Positions 47,133-57,072 of a DNA stretch of 64,000 nt are shown here, piece after piece. The notes beneath the pieces are model-generated. The model was not told the origin of the DNA and did no database searches. It saw only the letters and a list, made by a program, of their open reading frames with translations. Location: contig JAVTVY010018960.1 in assembly GCA_036873755.1 (NCBI GenBank), positions 19,574-83,573 of the forward strand. The letters are read 5' to 3'. Origin of the DNA: Hanleya hanleyi (Eukaryota > Mollusca > Polyplacophora > Lepidopleurida > Hanleyidae). Both the position numbers and the translations under genes were made by a program. Each line of letters starts with the position of its first letter. The stretch's first letter is position 1.

Positions 47133-47760
47133 TACGTCAGTAGTTATATAAGAGTACTTCATCCCTTACTCATCCACCCAAATACTCACAGCCACCGCGA
47201 TCCACCATCACCCACCGAGCGCTGTCATACGTCAGTATCAATTTTTATTCGTATAAATTATTGCGTCTGGATATTAATAAATTACATATAATGCTACCTG
47301 AATATAATATTAAAGATCTACATATGGTATTATAAATAAATCTTCCGGATTCATACGTTAATCGTTTAAATAGTCTATATTTTAGGTTTTATTCCGCTTT
47401 TACAAAAGGTGATATTTCGATATATATTTTTATACGGGTCCATAGCAATAAAGTCTCCGAATCTATACGTTAAGGCTTTAAAAACATATATTAGGTTACA
47501 CGAAAAGCGTTATTGTAACTGGTATATAGCGACATTTTGTGTTGGATAATACACCGTACATTTGGTACGGCAAATATCGATTATAATTTCGCTGTATAAG
47601 AGGCATGGTACATAATTGTATTGATTTTAATACCTGTCAATGCGAAGGGTGTGTGTTATGGTAATAGGTGTGATCGCATAACAGAAATCGCTCTGTTTAA
47701 ATATAGGGAAGTAACGTAGCATATGATAATATTGGGGAGTTTGAGTGTTTATATTTACAG

Positions 47761-47951
47761 ACCGATATCGCTTTAATTGGGGGCAATTACACATTCAGCG
47801 TATAGCGGGAGTTGAATGGGCATATCGTGAGATAGATCATTATTTGAGAATTGTTTGTCGAAATATATATATCTCTAATAGAATTCCGCTTATAGTCTAC
47901 TTCGGAATGGCGAATTTACTGAAAAATATCCGCGAACCTAGAGAATTGTCC
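47761..47951 (+). CDS. TIR gene, upstream exon (left copy)
   Basis: The exon is predicted from 'gtttatatttacag' as acceptor and GTAAGT as donor (phase 0 at the end). The peptide includes RYRFNWGQLHIQRIAGVEW, HYLRIVCRNIYI and YFGMANLLKNIREPRELS. I recognise no domain. It joins in phase with 48109-48498. The acceptor requires a first exon donating one base, which I could not place confidently; a candidate ATG lies at 47607. An identical copy is in the right TIR (51204-51394, minus). Confidence 0.65.
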
Positions 47952-48108
47952 GTAAGTATTGTAATTTTATCGCGATCTACTCGCGGATAATACCGACTTT
48001 GTCGATATAACGATGTACATAGCGAACGGCGTTGTAAATGTTCGATTATAACTGATTTGAATACAAGGGCTACTCACTTTTAATATTTCAAATCTATATT
48101 TTTTATAG

Positions 48109-48498
48109 GCTAACAACTCTACGTGGGCCGGATTCGGTTGGCCTAGTTTGGAGACTGTATTCGCCATAGATGGGGTCGTTGAAACACGACCCGTTTATAA
48201 TGACGATGATTGGAATGCGGGTATAAGGAGTCCAACGACCATTCTTCTAAATAATTCCCCTTCACTTCCGGAGATTAAAACACGTAAATGTGTAGAAGGA
48301 TTATCCCGTTTATTCGCGCCCCGAGTTTGCAAAAGCTGTAATCAGCCATTAAGCGTCGAAGTTTGCGGAAAATGTCGCGTTAGTTTATGCCGAGATTGCG
48401 CGTGTTTTGCCCGACAGGTGTCATTCGGGGTTTTTATGTGTCCGAGCTGTTGCAATTGTCCGTTTTGTGGTTATTGGGGAATGAAACTTTCCAAATAA
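48109..48498 (+). CDS. TIR gene, Cys-rich terminal exon (left copy)
   Basis: The acceptor is 'ttttttatag' before GCTAAC (phase 0), and the exon ends with TAA at 48496-48498. The C-terminal half is Cys-rich: CKSCNQ, then CGKCRVSLCRDCACF, then CPSCCNCPFCGYWG. That makes about a dozen Cys in CxxC pairs, consistent with two or more bound zinc ions, perhaps a treble-clef or RING-like fold. A nucleic-acid-binding or regulatory role would fit but is not shown. Compared with the right copy, this one lacks 33 bases near 48138 and the frame is kept. An ATG start is absent in this exon, which supports splicing. Confidence 0.75.
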   Translation, partial: ANNSTWAGFGWPSLETVFAIDGVVETRPVYNDDDWNAGIRSPTTILLNNSPSLPEIKTRKCVEGLSRLFAPRVCKSCNQPLSVEVCGKCRVSLCRDCACFARQVSFGVFMCPSCCNCPFCGYWGMKLSK

Positions 48499-48886
48499 TC
48501 AAAACTGGTGATAACGGTAAACGGTTACTATACATATTTCATTGGCTAGACGGTGGCTGAAAGAAAGAAGCACACGACTTCGGTTGTTAAAGTTCAAAGT
48601 AAATATTTATTTATACAAATTAATTTAGTAATGACAGTTTCAAAACGAAAATACAAACTGAACAATCCTAGTACCCAAACGTCAATTTCATTTCCATAAC
48701 CCTGTGAAAGAGCTGCGGATATATCGATAACGTATGTAACGGCACGCCCTGGTGGCGAAATCAACTAATCAACAGGTTTGATCGGTTGTTTTGTGTACTC
48801 GGTAAAAGTCTGTTAATTAAGAATTTACGCATCTCAACGGCAGATTCTTCGGCTTCATCGTTTGATAAGTCATCTTCCTCACGCAT

Positions 48887-49155
48887 CCTAGTTCCAGTTT
48901 TTGTCACCAGGGGCGCCATCAGGTCAATACGACAGATGAGGTCACAAGTAGGTCAACAGCGCCCCTGGTGACAAAAACTGGAACTAGTGAGAGATAACTC
49001 CGGGCTGACCCGACAGTGATCTTTGTTGTACCATTATTAATATCCGATATTGTAAAAGGTTATCTTTGAGCATATTGACACCAGGGGCGCCATCAGATCA
49101 ATACGACAGATGAGGTCACAAGTAGGTCAACAGCGCTCCTGGTGTCAATGAAACC
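48887..49155. repeat. Hairpin and 'caccattattaat' repeat between TIR and central gene
   Basis: 48888-48987 is a hairpin with arms of about 28 bases (tagttccagtttttgtcacc... and its complement). It is followed by 'taccattattaatatccgat' and a second, similar hairpin ending near 49147 ('ttgacaccaggggcgccatc' against 'cgctcctggtgtcaa'). It belongs to the family at 1860-2215 and 32760-33245, and begins exactly at the TIR inner border. Confidence 0.8.
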
Positions 49156-49199
49156 GCAGGTGCGCTAATGCGTAACCGATATATGCGAGGGTCAGTCAG

Positions 49200-49460
49200 A
49201 GTGTGAGTGAGTGAGTGAGTCAGTGACTTTTCTTGGACTTTCCTGAATTTTTAAGAATTTTTCATGAACTTTGGGAACTTTGAAGAACTTTTCATGAACT
49301 TTTGGGAAACAGTGAGTGAGTGAGTGAGTGAGTGAGTGAGTGAGGGACTTTTCTTGGACTTTCCTGGACTTTTAAGAACTTTTCATGAACTTTGGGAACT
49401 TTTAAGAACTTTTCATGAACTTTTGGGGACAGTGAGTGAGTGAGTGAGTGAGTGAGTGAT
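49200..49460. repeat. GTGA microsatellite with a duplicated ~120-bp block
   Basis: Runs of GTGA/GAGT at about 49203, 49311 and 49430 separate two copies of a block with 'acttttcttggactttcctg' and 'gaacttttcatgaacttttg'. It sits just upstream of the central gene. A TATA-like catataagg follows at about 49462. Confidence 0.85.
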
Positions 49461-49520
49461 CATATAAGGTCGTTTGTACAGCATTAGCCCCAGTCTGTAT
49501 CCGCCCTCTGACAGCGAACC

Positions 49521-50357
49521 ATGTCGAGTTCATGTCCGTTCTGTCGGAAGACACTCTCTCGTCGTGACAATATGCTCAGACATATGCGTCTAATGCATAG
49601 ACAAGAGATACCACCGAGTCCTGCTATAGGTCCAACAAGTAGAGTAGAGCAACCCTATACGATGACGGTGAGTGAGCCTACGACGGTCGTATTACCATGC
49701 GGAAGGTCGTATCACCATGCGGGCGGAAGTAGTGTCCATGGGGACGATTTTTCCAGTTCCGGTAGTAATGGTAAAAATACATATACTCCAGGTCAACCTT
49801 TTGGCTACCATGGTGATCAAAATGATACCGACGCTACTGACGCCGATGATGAACATAATGATGATGACAATGATGGCGATGATAGTAAAGTTAGTGACGA
49901 CGACACAGATGATGACGGAGAAGTTACGGATGATGCTGATGACGATAATGATGACACTGCTGGTGACAATGATGACGTCGAGGATGACGAGTGTTTGTGG
50001 GATCTGTTCGCGGATGAAGCGATTGATGATCATGAATCCGATATAAACGATCTTGCGGAAGTTTACGAAGAAGGCGGAATGGATGAACCAATTGCGCATC
50101 AGATGGCATATGACAAGCTTTTACCTAGAATACAGACAAGGTTCCGAAATATCTACGTCCGTAATTTAAGGTTATGGAGAAAACTACGGCAGCACCTGAT
50201 TCATCAGAAAGTAATGGCGACTAAGAAAAGGATGCGTGAGGAAGATGACTTATCAAACGATGAAGCCGAAGAATCTGCCGTTGAGATGCGTAAATTCTTA
50301 ATTAATAGACTTTTACCGCGCGAGTACACAAAACAACCGATCAAACCTGTTGATTAG
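49521..50357 (+). CDS. Acidic single-C2H2 zinc-finger protein
   Basis: Intact 278-residue ORF with a good start context. Residues 5-26 (CPFCRKTLSRRDNMLRHMRL, then MH) form a C-x2-C-x12-H-x4-H finger. Residues about 100-165 are almost entirely Asp/Asn/Glu. The C-terminal part is helical and basic (RFRNIYVRNLRLWRKLRQHL), ending with an ERKFLINRLL-type motif (here MRKFLINRLLPREY). I recall proteins of this layout, finger plus acidic run plus a 'LLP...RNLY..FL' helical tail, as repetitive genes in invertebrates, but know no function. The last 42 or so codons lie in the right TIR. An AATAAA-like string near 50511 may end the transcript. Confidence 0.85.
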   Translation: MSSSCPFCRKTLSRRDNMLRHMRLMHRQEIPPSPAIGPTSRVEQPYTMTVSEPTTVVLPCGRSYHHAGGSSVHGDDFSSSGSNGKNTYTPGQPFGYHGDQNDTDATDADDEHNDDDNDGDDSKVSDDDTDDDGEVTDDADDDNDDTAGDNDDVEDDECLWDLFADEAIDDHESDINDLAEVYEEGGMDEPIAHQMAYDKLLPRIQTRFRNIYVRNLRLWRKLRQHLIHQKVMATKKRMREEDDLSNDEAEESAVEMRKFLINRLLPREYTKQPIKPVD

Positions 50358-50623
50358 TTGATTTCGCCACCAGGGCGTGCCGTTACATACGTTATCGATA
50401 TATCCGCAGCTCTTTCACAGGGTTATGGAAATGAAATTGACGTTTGGGTACTAGGATTGTTCAGTTTGTATTTTCGTTTTGAAACTGTCATTACTAAATT
50501 AATTTGTATAAATAAATATTTACTTTGAACTTTAACAACCGAAGTCGTGTGCTTCTTTCTTTCAGCCACCGTCTAGCCAATGAAATATGTATAGTAACCG
50601 TTTACCGTTATCACCAGTTTTGA

Positions 50624-51046
50624 TTATTTGGAAAGTTTCATTCCCCAATAACCACAAAACGGACAATTGCAACAGCTCGGACACATAAAAACCCCGAATG
50701 ACACATGTCGGGCAAAACACGCGCAATCTCGGCATAAACTAACGCGACATTTTCCGCAAACTTCGGCGCTTAATGGCTGATTACAGCTTTTGCAAACTCG
50801 GGGCGCGAATAAACGGGATAATCCTTCTACACATTTACGTGTTTTAATCTCCGGAAGTGAAGGGGAATTATTTAGAAGAATGGTCGTTGGACTCCTTATA
50901 CCCGCATTCCAATCATCGTCATTATAAACGGGTCGTGTTTCAACGACCCCATCTATGGCGAATACAGTCTCCAAACTAGGCCAACCGGAACTACCTAAAA
51001 TGTCCGCATTTTCTCGTACGAATCCGGCCCACGTAGAGTTGTTAGC
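50624..51046 (-). CDS. TIR gene, Cys-rich terminal exon (right copy)
   Basis: Mirror of 48109-48498, starting after the 'ttttttatag' acceptor at about 51047 and ending at 50624. It has 11 extra codons (reading VRENADILGSS) between WAGF and GWPSLETVFA, in frame. The Cys pattern is unchanged; only single substitutions are seen (for example V/A after QPLS and Q/H in FARQV). Both copies remaining open suggests purifying selection or homogenisation by gene conversion (inference). Confidence 0.75.
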   Translation of the reverse strand, partial: ANNSTWAGFVRENADILGSSGWPSLETVFAIDGVVETRPVYNDDDWNAGIRSPTTILLNNSPSLPEIKTRKCVEGLSRLFAPRVCKSCNQPLSAEVCGKCRVSLCRDCACFARHVSFGVFMCPSCCNCPFCGYWGMKLSK

Positions 51047-51203
51047 CTATAAAAAATATAGATTTGAAATATTAAAAGTGAGTAGCCCTTGTATTCAAAT
51101 CAGTTATAATCGAACATTTACAACGCCGTTCGCTATGTACATCGTTATATCGACAAAGTCGGTATTATCCGCGAGTAGATCGCGATAAAATTACAATACT
51201 TAC

Positions 51204-51394
51204 GGACAATTCTCTAGGTTCGCGGATATTTTTCAGTAAATTCGCCATTCCGAAGTAGACTATAAGCGGAATTCTATTAGAGATATATATATTTCGACAA
51301 ACAATTCTCAAATAATGATTTATCTCACGATATGCCCATTCAACTCCCGCTATACGCTGAATGTGTAATTGCCCCCAATTAAAGCGATATCGGT
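51204..51394 (-). CDS. TIR gene, upstream exon (right copy)
   Basis: Mirror of 47761-47951 with the same GTAAGT donor and the same acceptor. The peptide differs by one residue (REINHYL for REIDHYL). It joins in phase to the exon at 51046-50624. Confidence 0.65.
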
Positions 51395-52022
51395 CTGTAA
51401 ATATAAACACTCAAACTCCCCAATATTATCATATGCTACGTTACTTCCCTATATTTAAACAGAGCGATTTCTGTTATGCGATCACACCTATTACCATAAC
51501 ACACACCCTTCGCATTGACAGGTATTAAAATCAATACAATTATGTACCATGCCTCTTATACAGCGAAATTATAATCGATATTTGCCGTACCAAATGTACG
51601 GTGTATTATCCAACACAAAATGTCGCTATATACCAGTTACAATAACGCTTTTCGTGTAACCTAATATATGTTTTTAAAGCCTTAACGTATAGATTCGGAG
51701 ACTTTATTGCTATGGACCCGAATAAAAATATATATCGAAATATCACCTTTTGTAAAAGCGGAATAAAACCTAAAATATAGACTATTTAAACGATTAACGT
51801 ATGAATCCGGAAGATTTATTTATAATACCATATGTAGATCTTTAATATTATATTCAGGTAGCATTATATGTAATTTATTAACATCCAGACGCAATAATTT
51901 ATACGAATAAAAATTGATAATGACGTATGACAGCGCTCGGTGGGTGATGGTGGATCGCGGTGGCTGTGAGTATTTGGGTGGATGAGTAAGGGATGAAGTA
52001 CTCTTATATAACTACTTACGTC

Positions 52023-52810
52023 CAAATAATTTATCTCAAAAGTTCATATATCTTAACTTTGCAGATCACTGATGACCTAGACTGTCTGTGGTGTGGGGTG
52101 ACTCACGGAAATCGATTCTGTTACCATGCCGAATCCTGTATCAAATTAATGCTAATATATTTCTTTCTCCAGTACTTTATCCTCTGTTGAAAATAACTGA
52201 AATCGTATATTTGTTTGACTGGGTAATTTCACCATTATTTATAGGCTGCATTCAGACTCATATAAATCATACAGGTAAACATTATTCTCAACGCTTAATT
52301 TCTCAACTACATTATCTCAATGATAACTGCTTATACTTGTATCGTCAATGATCTAATACGAACGGATTCATTTGTATGGTGACCCTCATCCGTTTGTTAA
52401 ACATTAATCAACTTAATTAAGCTCTGTAGTCAAACGTAAGTAGTATAGCATGGCACTATACCGTTTTTTTTACTATCTCGTAACATGGTCACCTGAAGTT
52501 TTTGCTCCACAAGAATTTGACCTCGACCCCGGTGATCTAGGTTCACGAAACTTGGTCAGTAGATTCCCGTGGATATTGCGCGTAGAATGGGGTTGATTTT
52601 TAAAACAATGGGGGGCAAACCGGAAGTGATATCATCAAAACAGTAAATAGCCGATATCTCCCGAGCTGTAGATGTCAGAGGCATGGCACTTTCGCTAATG
52701 GATACTTTAAAACAAAGACGTTCATCGAAATATAATAATGACGTCATTCAACCGGAAATAAGCCTATATCTCTGGAATGGTTTGAGTTATGGGGAAATAC
52801 CTACATTACT
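52023..52810. other. Intergenic sequence, no gene seen
   Basis: A/T-rich; no ORF or element is recognised between the right target duplication and the LINE fragment. Confidence 0.55.
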
Positions 52811-53225
52811 CACCTACAGCCATTGATAACTCTCCAGAAACGTGCGGTAAGAGTGATAACTTTATCTAGAAAGTTAGACCACACTTCGCCCCTGTTTACT
52901 GATTCAAAAATTTTACAGCTACGGAAACTGAATCTTTACTCCTGCCTTGTTATGACTCACAAATTTTTTCACCATCCCGAAATACTGCCACAAATTTTCC
53001 AGTCCTATTTTACTAAGCAATCTAGTATTCATTATTATCAGACCAGGGGAAACCTGCTTAACCTATATAGACCCATCTATCGGTCCAATTGATCATTTTA
53101 CACCCTCAAGGTTACAGGACCTCGAGAGTGGAACAAACTGCCCCCATCAATGAAAGGCATTCAATCAACATCACTTTTTAAATCAAAACTCAAATCCTAT
53201 TTCATTGCTAGTTGATGCATTGTAA
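52811..53225 (+). pseudogene. LINE reverse-transcriptase C-terminal fragment
   Basis: The frame reads LITLQKRAVRVITLSRKLDH, then SPLFTDSKILQLRKLNLYSC. After a frameshift near 53090 the sequence resembles a 'WN.LP..MK...S..FK..LK.YF' ending. This is the typical C-terminal tail of CR1/jockey/RTE-type LINE ORF2 proteins. Only the last 130 or so codons are present. Confidence 0.8.
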
Positions 53226-55917
53226 TAACTGGTCCATTTCTCTCAGTGCGTGAAATCTTTTATTCTTCAGCCATATGTTTTTTCTCGTATTTCTACCGAT
53301 GCCTCTTAAGAAGTTACTGGGATAGAACAAGCCCTTTTGGGTTTTATTCCCGCCAAACTGTATTCTCAGGCTAATTATTACTCATACATATTTCTAAAAA
53401 AAGTCAGCACTTCAGCCATTGGTATCCACTACTTTGATGTATATTTTGGTGAATAAATTTCATTTTCATTTTCAGTTATCGGATTTTTGTAAAATGCGAG
53501 TATTGCAACCGTCCAACATCGTTGAATGGAAAGTAGAGCCGTAGCGAGTACCACGAGTGAAACATCATAATGGCAGTATTCAGCTATCTCGTTCGAAAAG
53601 GGGAAACCCACATTTTTCCGCCTTCAACTAGGCTATCCTTCCTATGCGGGGGATATAATAAATAGGCCCGGCATTCAGTAGACAACCATGAAAAGTTCCG
53701 AAACCATAAAAGGAATACTAGTAATTTGTAAGAGAGAAACAGTTCTCAATGATGTTTGTTCACTCTTCGTCCTTGACCCGACTAGGAGCCATTCAATCGA
53801 CCATTAATAAATCTTCGGAAGTTTTGACTGCACCTGGTTGGGGCTGAAATACGCCAGCTACCTAGATTTCTCAATTTACAGTTTAAATATTACAATAATT
53901 TCTGTGAACATTTCATTGATACATGTAAGCCTGAAGACAAGCGAGGTGGAAGATCAGTAACACGGCTAGTATTTCCATTATACCCCCAATGTTCTGGAAG
54001 CAACGGTGGTTAAGTACGACCACTGATTTGGAACGGTGTGACAATATGAATGCATTGCCCTTTACAGTCCCATGTATCATTTGGGGCCAGTCAGTTCTGG
54101 GGAATGAAAGACCCGGATGTTGGAATACTTGTATAGCCTCCCAATACATGCATGCTATGTTAAACACACTACATGTATATAACAAAAAAGCGGATGGTTA
54201 CAGTTAGTTGGGAGAGATGAATGCATTTAAAGAATGGATGACATTGAAAATAGTTGAATAATGTCTAACAAAGAGTGGTAAGCTCACCCAAGGGAGAGAT
54301 ACATGTATTTGATGTGTGTGAAGCTTTGTATGATGTTTAATCCTGTGCCTCCCCCCCCACCCACTTCCACCCAATTTCCATACCCGAAGTTTAGGGTGCA
54401 TGACAAATTAAAATAAAAAGGTGGCCTTAAATATGGATAGGGCAAGTTATGCCTGATTAGCGAATGAATATGTTGGAGTTGTACCGGGTAATAATTTACG
54501 GTATCACACGGCGTTGGTTTCTCCTGTTTTAAATAGTTCGCGCATAATTAGATAATACTCTTTAGGAAGTTTGACTGGACCTGATTGGGGCTGTACTCTG
54601 AAATACGCCAACTACCTAGATTTCTCCATTTACAGTTTTAATATTACAATATTATCGTTATTTTGAAATTACACTATCTCAATATAGGGGTTTTAATATT
54701 ACCTACTTTTGATCAGGAGTGAAGTTCTGGTATGCTGGGTTAATCATTAGATATTTCTTTGCCATCTTTTTAGATTGGAAAAGTGAAAGCGGATATGCGA
54801 TTCTAAAATATTTCTTTTGCTATGTTTAAGGCTGAGTGAAATGTGACAAGAAGAATATTCCATGAACACACCCGGTTCCTGACGTTTTTCAACCCGACAT
54901 CTGCCTGATAATTTAATAGGTGTACACATGTTAAGTACGCTCAGAGCAGTGCTTCGGATATTTTCGGGTTACTATGATGTATACATATCCCAGGCATATC
55001 CTCCTCAGGAGAGGCCTTGAAAAACTCGAAATTCAATATACGACCTATAACAACACATGCTTATTTCCGTGCACCTCGCCTAATCCATTGTGAGTAGTAA
55101 AGGCGCACTCTCAAGGCTGGAAGGGTATACCAGTGCCGAAGACCTGTTCCGGCCTATAAACGTTCAATTAAAATGGACTTGGTTCTATAGCATAATAAAA
55201 CAGATCTCGAAGGTTGTTCATTCGGGAGTATATGGTACCTATCCGCAAAAAGATACACGTGTCTGGGAATCTGACATCATAGACCTCTGAATTTGTGAGA
55301 CGATGATATGGAATGTTCGTAAAATCAAAAATTATAACCCCGTGTACGTCTCTTCATAGCATTTGTATACACCTCCTCACCTCGTATCCTTTCTTGGATA
55401 GATAATAAAATATATCCGTACATCGGTTTCATTTTCATTAAGGGAAAATCATTCGCCATGACTTAAGCGCCATCATTAACAATATTTATTAATAGGAAAA
55501 TGCTGGGGTTAAACTCAAACAATTCCACTCGGCTTGCGAGGCAAAAGTAATTGCGAATTAGAAAGATTTATATTTTTTTCGCGATAGATGAACAGAATGC
55601 GTCGCTTCTGTAAACGAAGCCATAACAAAGACAGAAATGTTGGCTGCTCTATGTGAATTCAGTCAGGCAAATCATGACAGTTAAGAAAAGCAAAATTCAA
55701 ATACCATGACAATCCGATAAATCCGACCGCAAAAGCCTTCTCGCCCTTTCGATTCAAAGTTGAGCAGTAGTGTATAAAGGCGAAATCTGGTCGCACTTAT
55801 GTTGGTGCGGAGGGAAAATGGTCGGATATAGAAACACCATTCACTATCCGCCGACAACACCAGCCCTAACACGGTAACGCCCGTTAACGTCCGGCACCGT
55901 CCGTATGAACGCCCGTT
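53226..55917. other. Intergenic sequence with one dispersed direct repeat
   Basis: A block of about 90 bases containing 'actacctagatttct' and 'tacagttt.aatattacaat' occurs near 53815 and again near 54565. Otherwise no gene is seen. Near 55866-55922 a few TAACGCC words precede the Polinton end. Confidence 0.55.
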
Positions 55918-56035
55918 AACGCAAGTAGTATACATAGAGTAAAACGGAAGGATAGCGCGTCACTGCGCATGCGCGAAGTGAATTTTTGGGTTGCCATAGG
56001 GGGGGTTCGCATACGTGAGTTAATTTTTTTTTAAT

Positions 56036-56394
56036 GTGAGTGGGTGGGTTTAAAATGGCGGACGTTTGACGTCCGCCATTTTGAACCCACCCACTCACTC
56101 GGTTGCACTGATTGACCTGGGATGTGAGTGGGTGGGTTTAAAATGGCGGACTTTCTTTGTCCGCCATTTTGAACCCACCCACTCACGGGGGTGATTGAGT
56201 GCTATGTGAGTGGGTGGGTTCAAAATGGTGGCCGGTTATTTTCTCTGGGACGTTGAAAGTCCGCCATTTTGAACCCACCCACTCACTCGGGTGCACTGAT
56301 TTGACCTGGGATGTGAGTGGGTGGGTTTAAAATGGTGGTTTTTGGTGTTGTGTGTGTAAAATAAGGGTCCGCCATTTTGAACCCACCCACTCAC
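56036..56394. repeat. Array of four hairpins at the Polinton left end
   Basis: Stems at 56036-56098, 56124-56186, 56206-56286 and 56313-56394. Each arm is gtgagtgggtgggttyaaaa plus 'tggyggh', paired with its complement; loops are 7-30 bases. Hairpins 1 and 3 are followed by the same spacer (gcactgattgacctgggat with one extra t in the second), so the array is a duplicated two-hairpin unit of about 190 bp. Confidence 0.95.
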
Positions 56395-56400
56395 GGGGAA

Positions 56401-56800
56401 AACGTATAAAAGCAGTCGATTTTTAGGAGTGGATAGAAAAACGTATAAAAGGAGTCCATTTTTAGGGAAAGGGGTGTATTCAATCTGACTTACCTGACCT
56501 GACCTGTCTCCCTGCCTGCCTGCCTGCCTGCCTGCATCCCTGCCTTGCTTGCCTGCCTGCATTCTGCCTGTATGGAATGCATGTACTGACTTGGTTCTGG
56601 GTTTTTCCATCACGGTTGTGCGCAGGTGTATGACGTCACTTCCGGTCTGCGTGAATCGGGTGTGACCTGGGACTATGGGATGCATGTACTGACTTGGTTC
56701 TGGGTATTTGTCATCACGGGGAGGTCACGTGATCAGTTCAAGGTCATATCCATTTTTTATCGATATGTCAACCCCACACCCAGTCCATTAGATGCTCCTT
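56401..56800 (+). promoter_or_regulatory. Polinton leader region with duplicated TATA-like blocks
   Basis: 'aacgtataaaagcagtc' (56402) and 'aacgtataaaaggagtc' (56442) are tandem TATA-like units. A CCTG microsatellite follows (56505-56560). A direct repeat of about 35 bases beginning 'gcatgtactgacttggttct' then occurs near 56577 and 56680. Confidence 0.6.
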
Positions 56801-56857
56801 CACCTAAGCTTCACTTTGATACCTCACTCGACCTGTGGTGTGAGTGAGTGCAAGAAT

Positions 56858-57072
56858 GTATTCATCCGCGGTGATGCAGTCATGTCTGGCGGTGATTCGG
56901 TCTCGAGAAAAAGCTTCCTTGCCCAATGCCTACGGACTTTACCGAAGATACACGGACTTTAACGAAAAGACACGGACGTACACGAAAAGACGCGAAGGTG
57001 AACGCCATTGTGGGAAACCTCCCACAGACAGGTCAGTACATGCATTTCTATGTTGTTCACGCATAATAAAAG
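56858..57072 (+). CDS. Possible small ORF before the first clear Polinton gene
   Basis: The frame with MYSSAVMQSCLAVIRSREKA and the repeated RRYTDFNEKTRTYTKRREG runs on to about 57122. A polyadenylation-like AATAAA lies at about 57063. The tandem 'acggactttaacgaaaagac' repeats in it may simply be DNA repeats. I recognise no family, and it could be non-coding leader. Confidence 0.3.

Larger units (their letters stand above)
47139..48888. repeat. Left terminal inverted repeat (1750 bp)
   Basis: It is nearly identical to the reverse complement of 50230-52016. The inner border falls at '...cctcacgcatcc', which in the right copy lies inside the zinc-finger gene. The TTATATAAGAG at the extreme end could serve as a TATA box directing transcription inward. 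Confidence 0.93.
47139..52016. mobile_element. 4.88-kb element with 6-bp TSD, long TIRs and three genes
   Basis: The element starts AGTAGTTATATAAGAG and ends with the exact complement. The hexamer TACGTC flanks it on both sides (47133-47138 and 52017-52022). Six-base duplication with AG...CT ends is the hallmark of Polinton integration. It lacks the Polinton polymerase, integrase and capsid genes. Instead it has near-identical TIRs (47139-48888 and 50230-52016), each with a spliced Cys-rich gene reading inward, and a central acidic C2H2 gene. I therefore call it a non-autonomous Polinton-type derivative or a distinct element family. Confidence 0.88.
50230..52016. repeat. Right terminal inverted repeat (1787 bp)
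   Basis: Reverse complement of 47139-48888 apart from a 33-base insertion near 50985-51017 and a few substitutions or small indels. It contains the 3' end of the zinc-finger gene and the second copy of the spliced Cys-rich gene. Confidence 0.93.

Noticed and set aside
49672..50099. Met- and Ile/Val-rich frames overlapping the zinc-finger gene
   Set aside because: They are frame shadows of the GAT/GAC-rich acidic region of the real gene.
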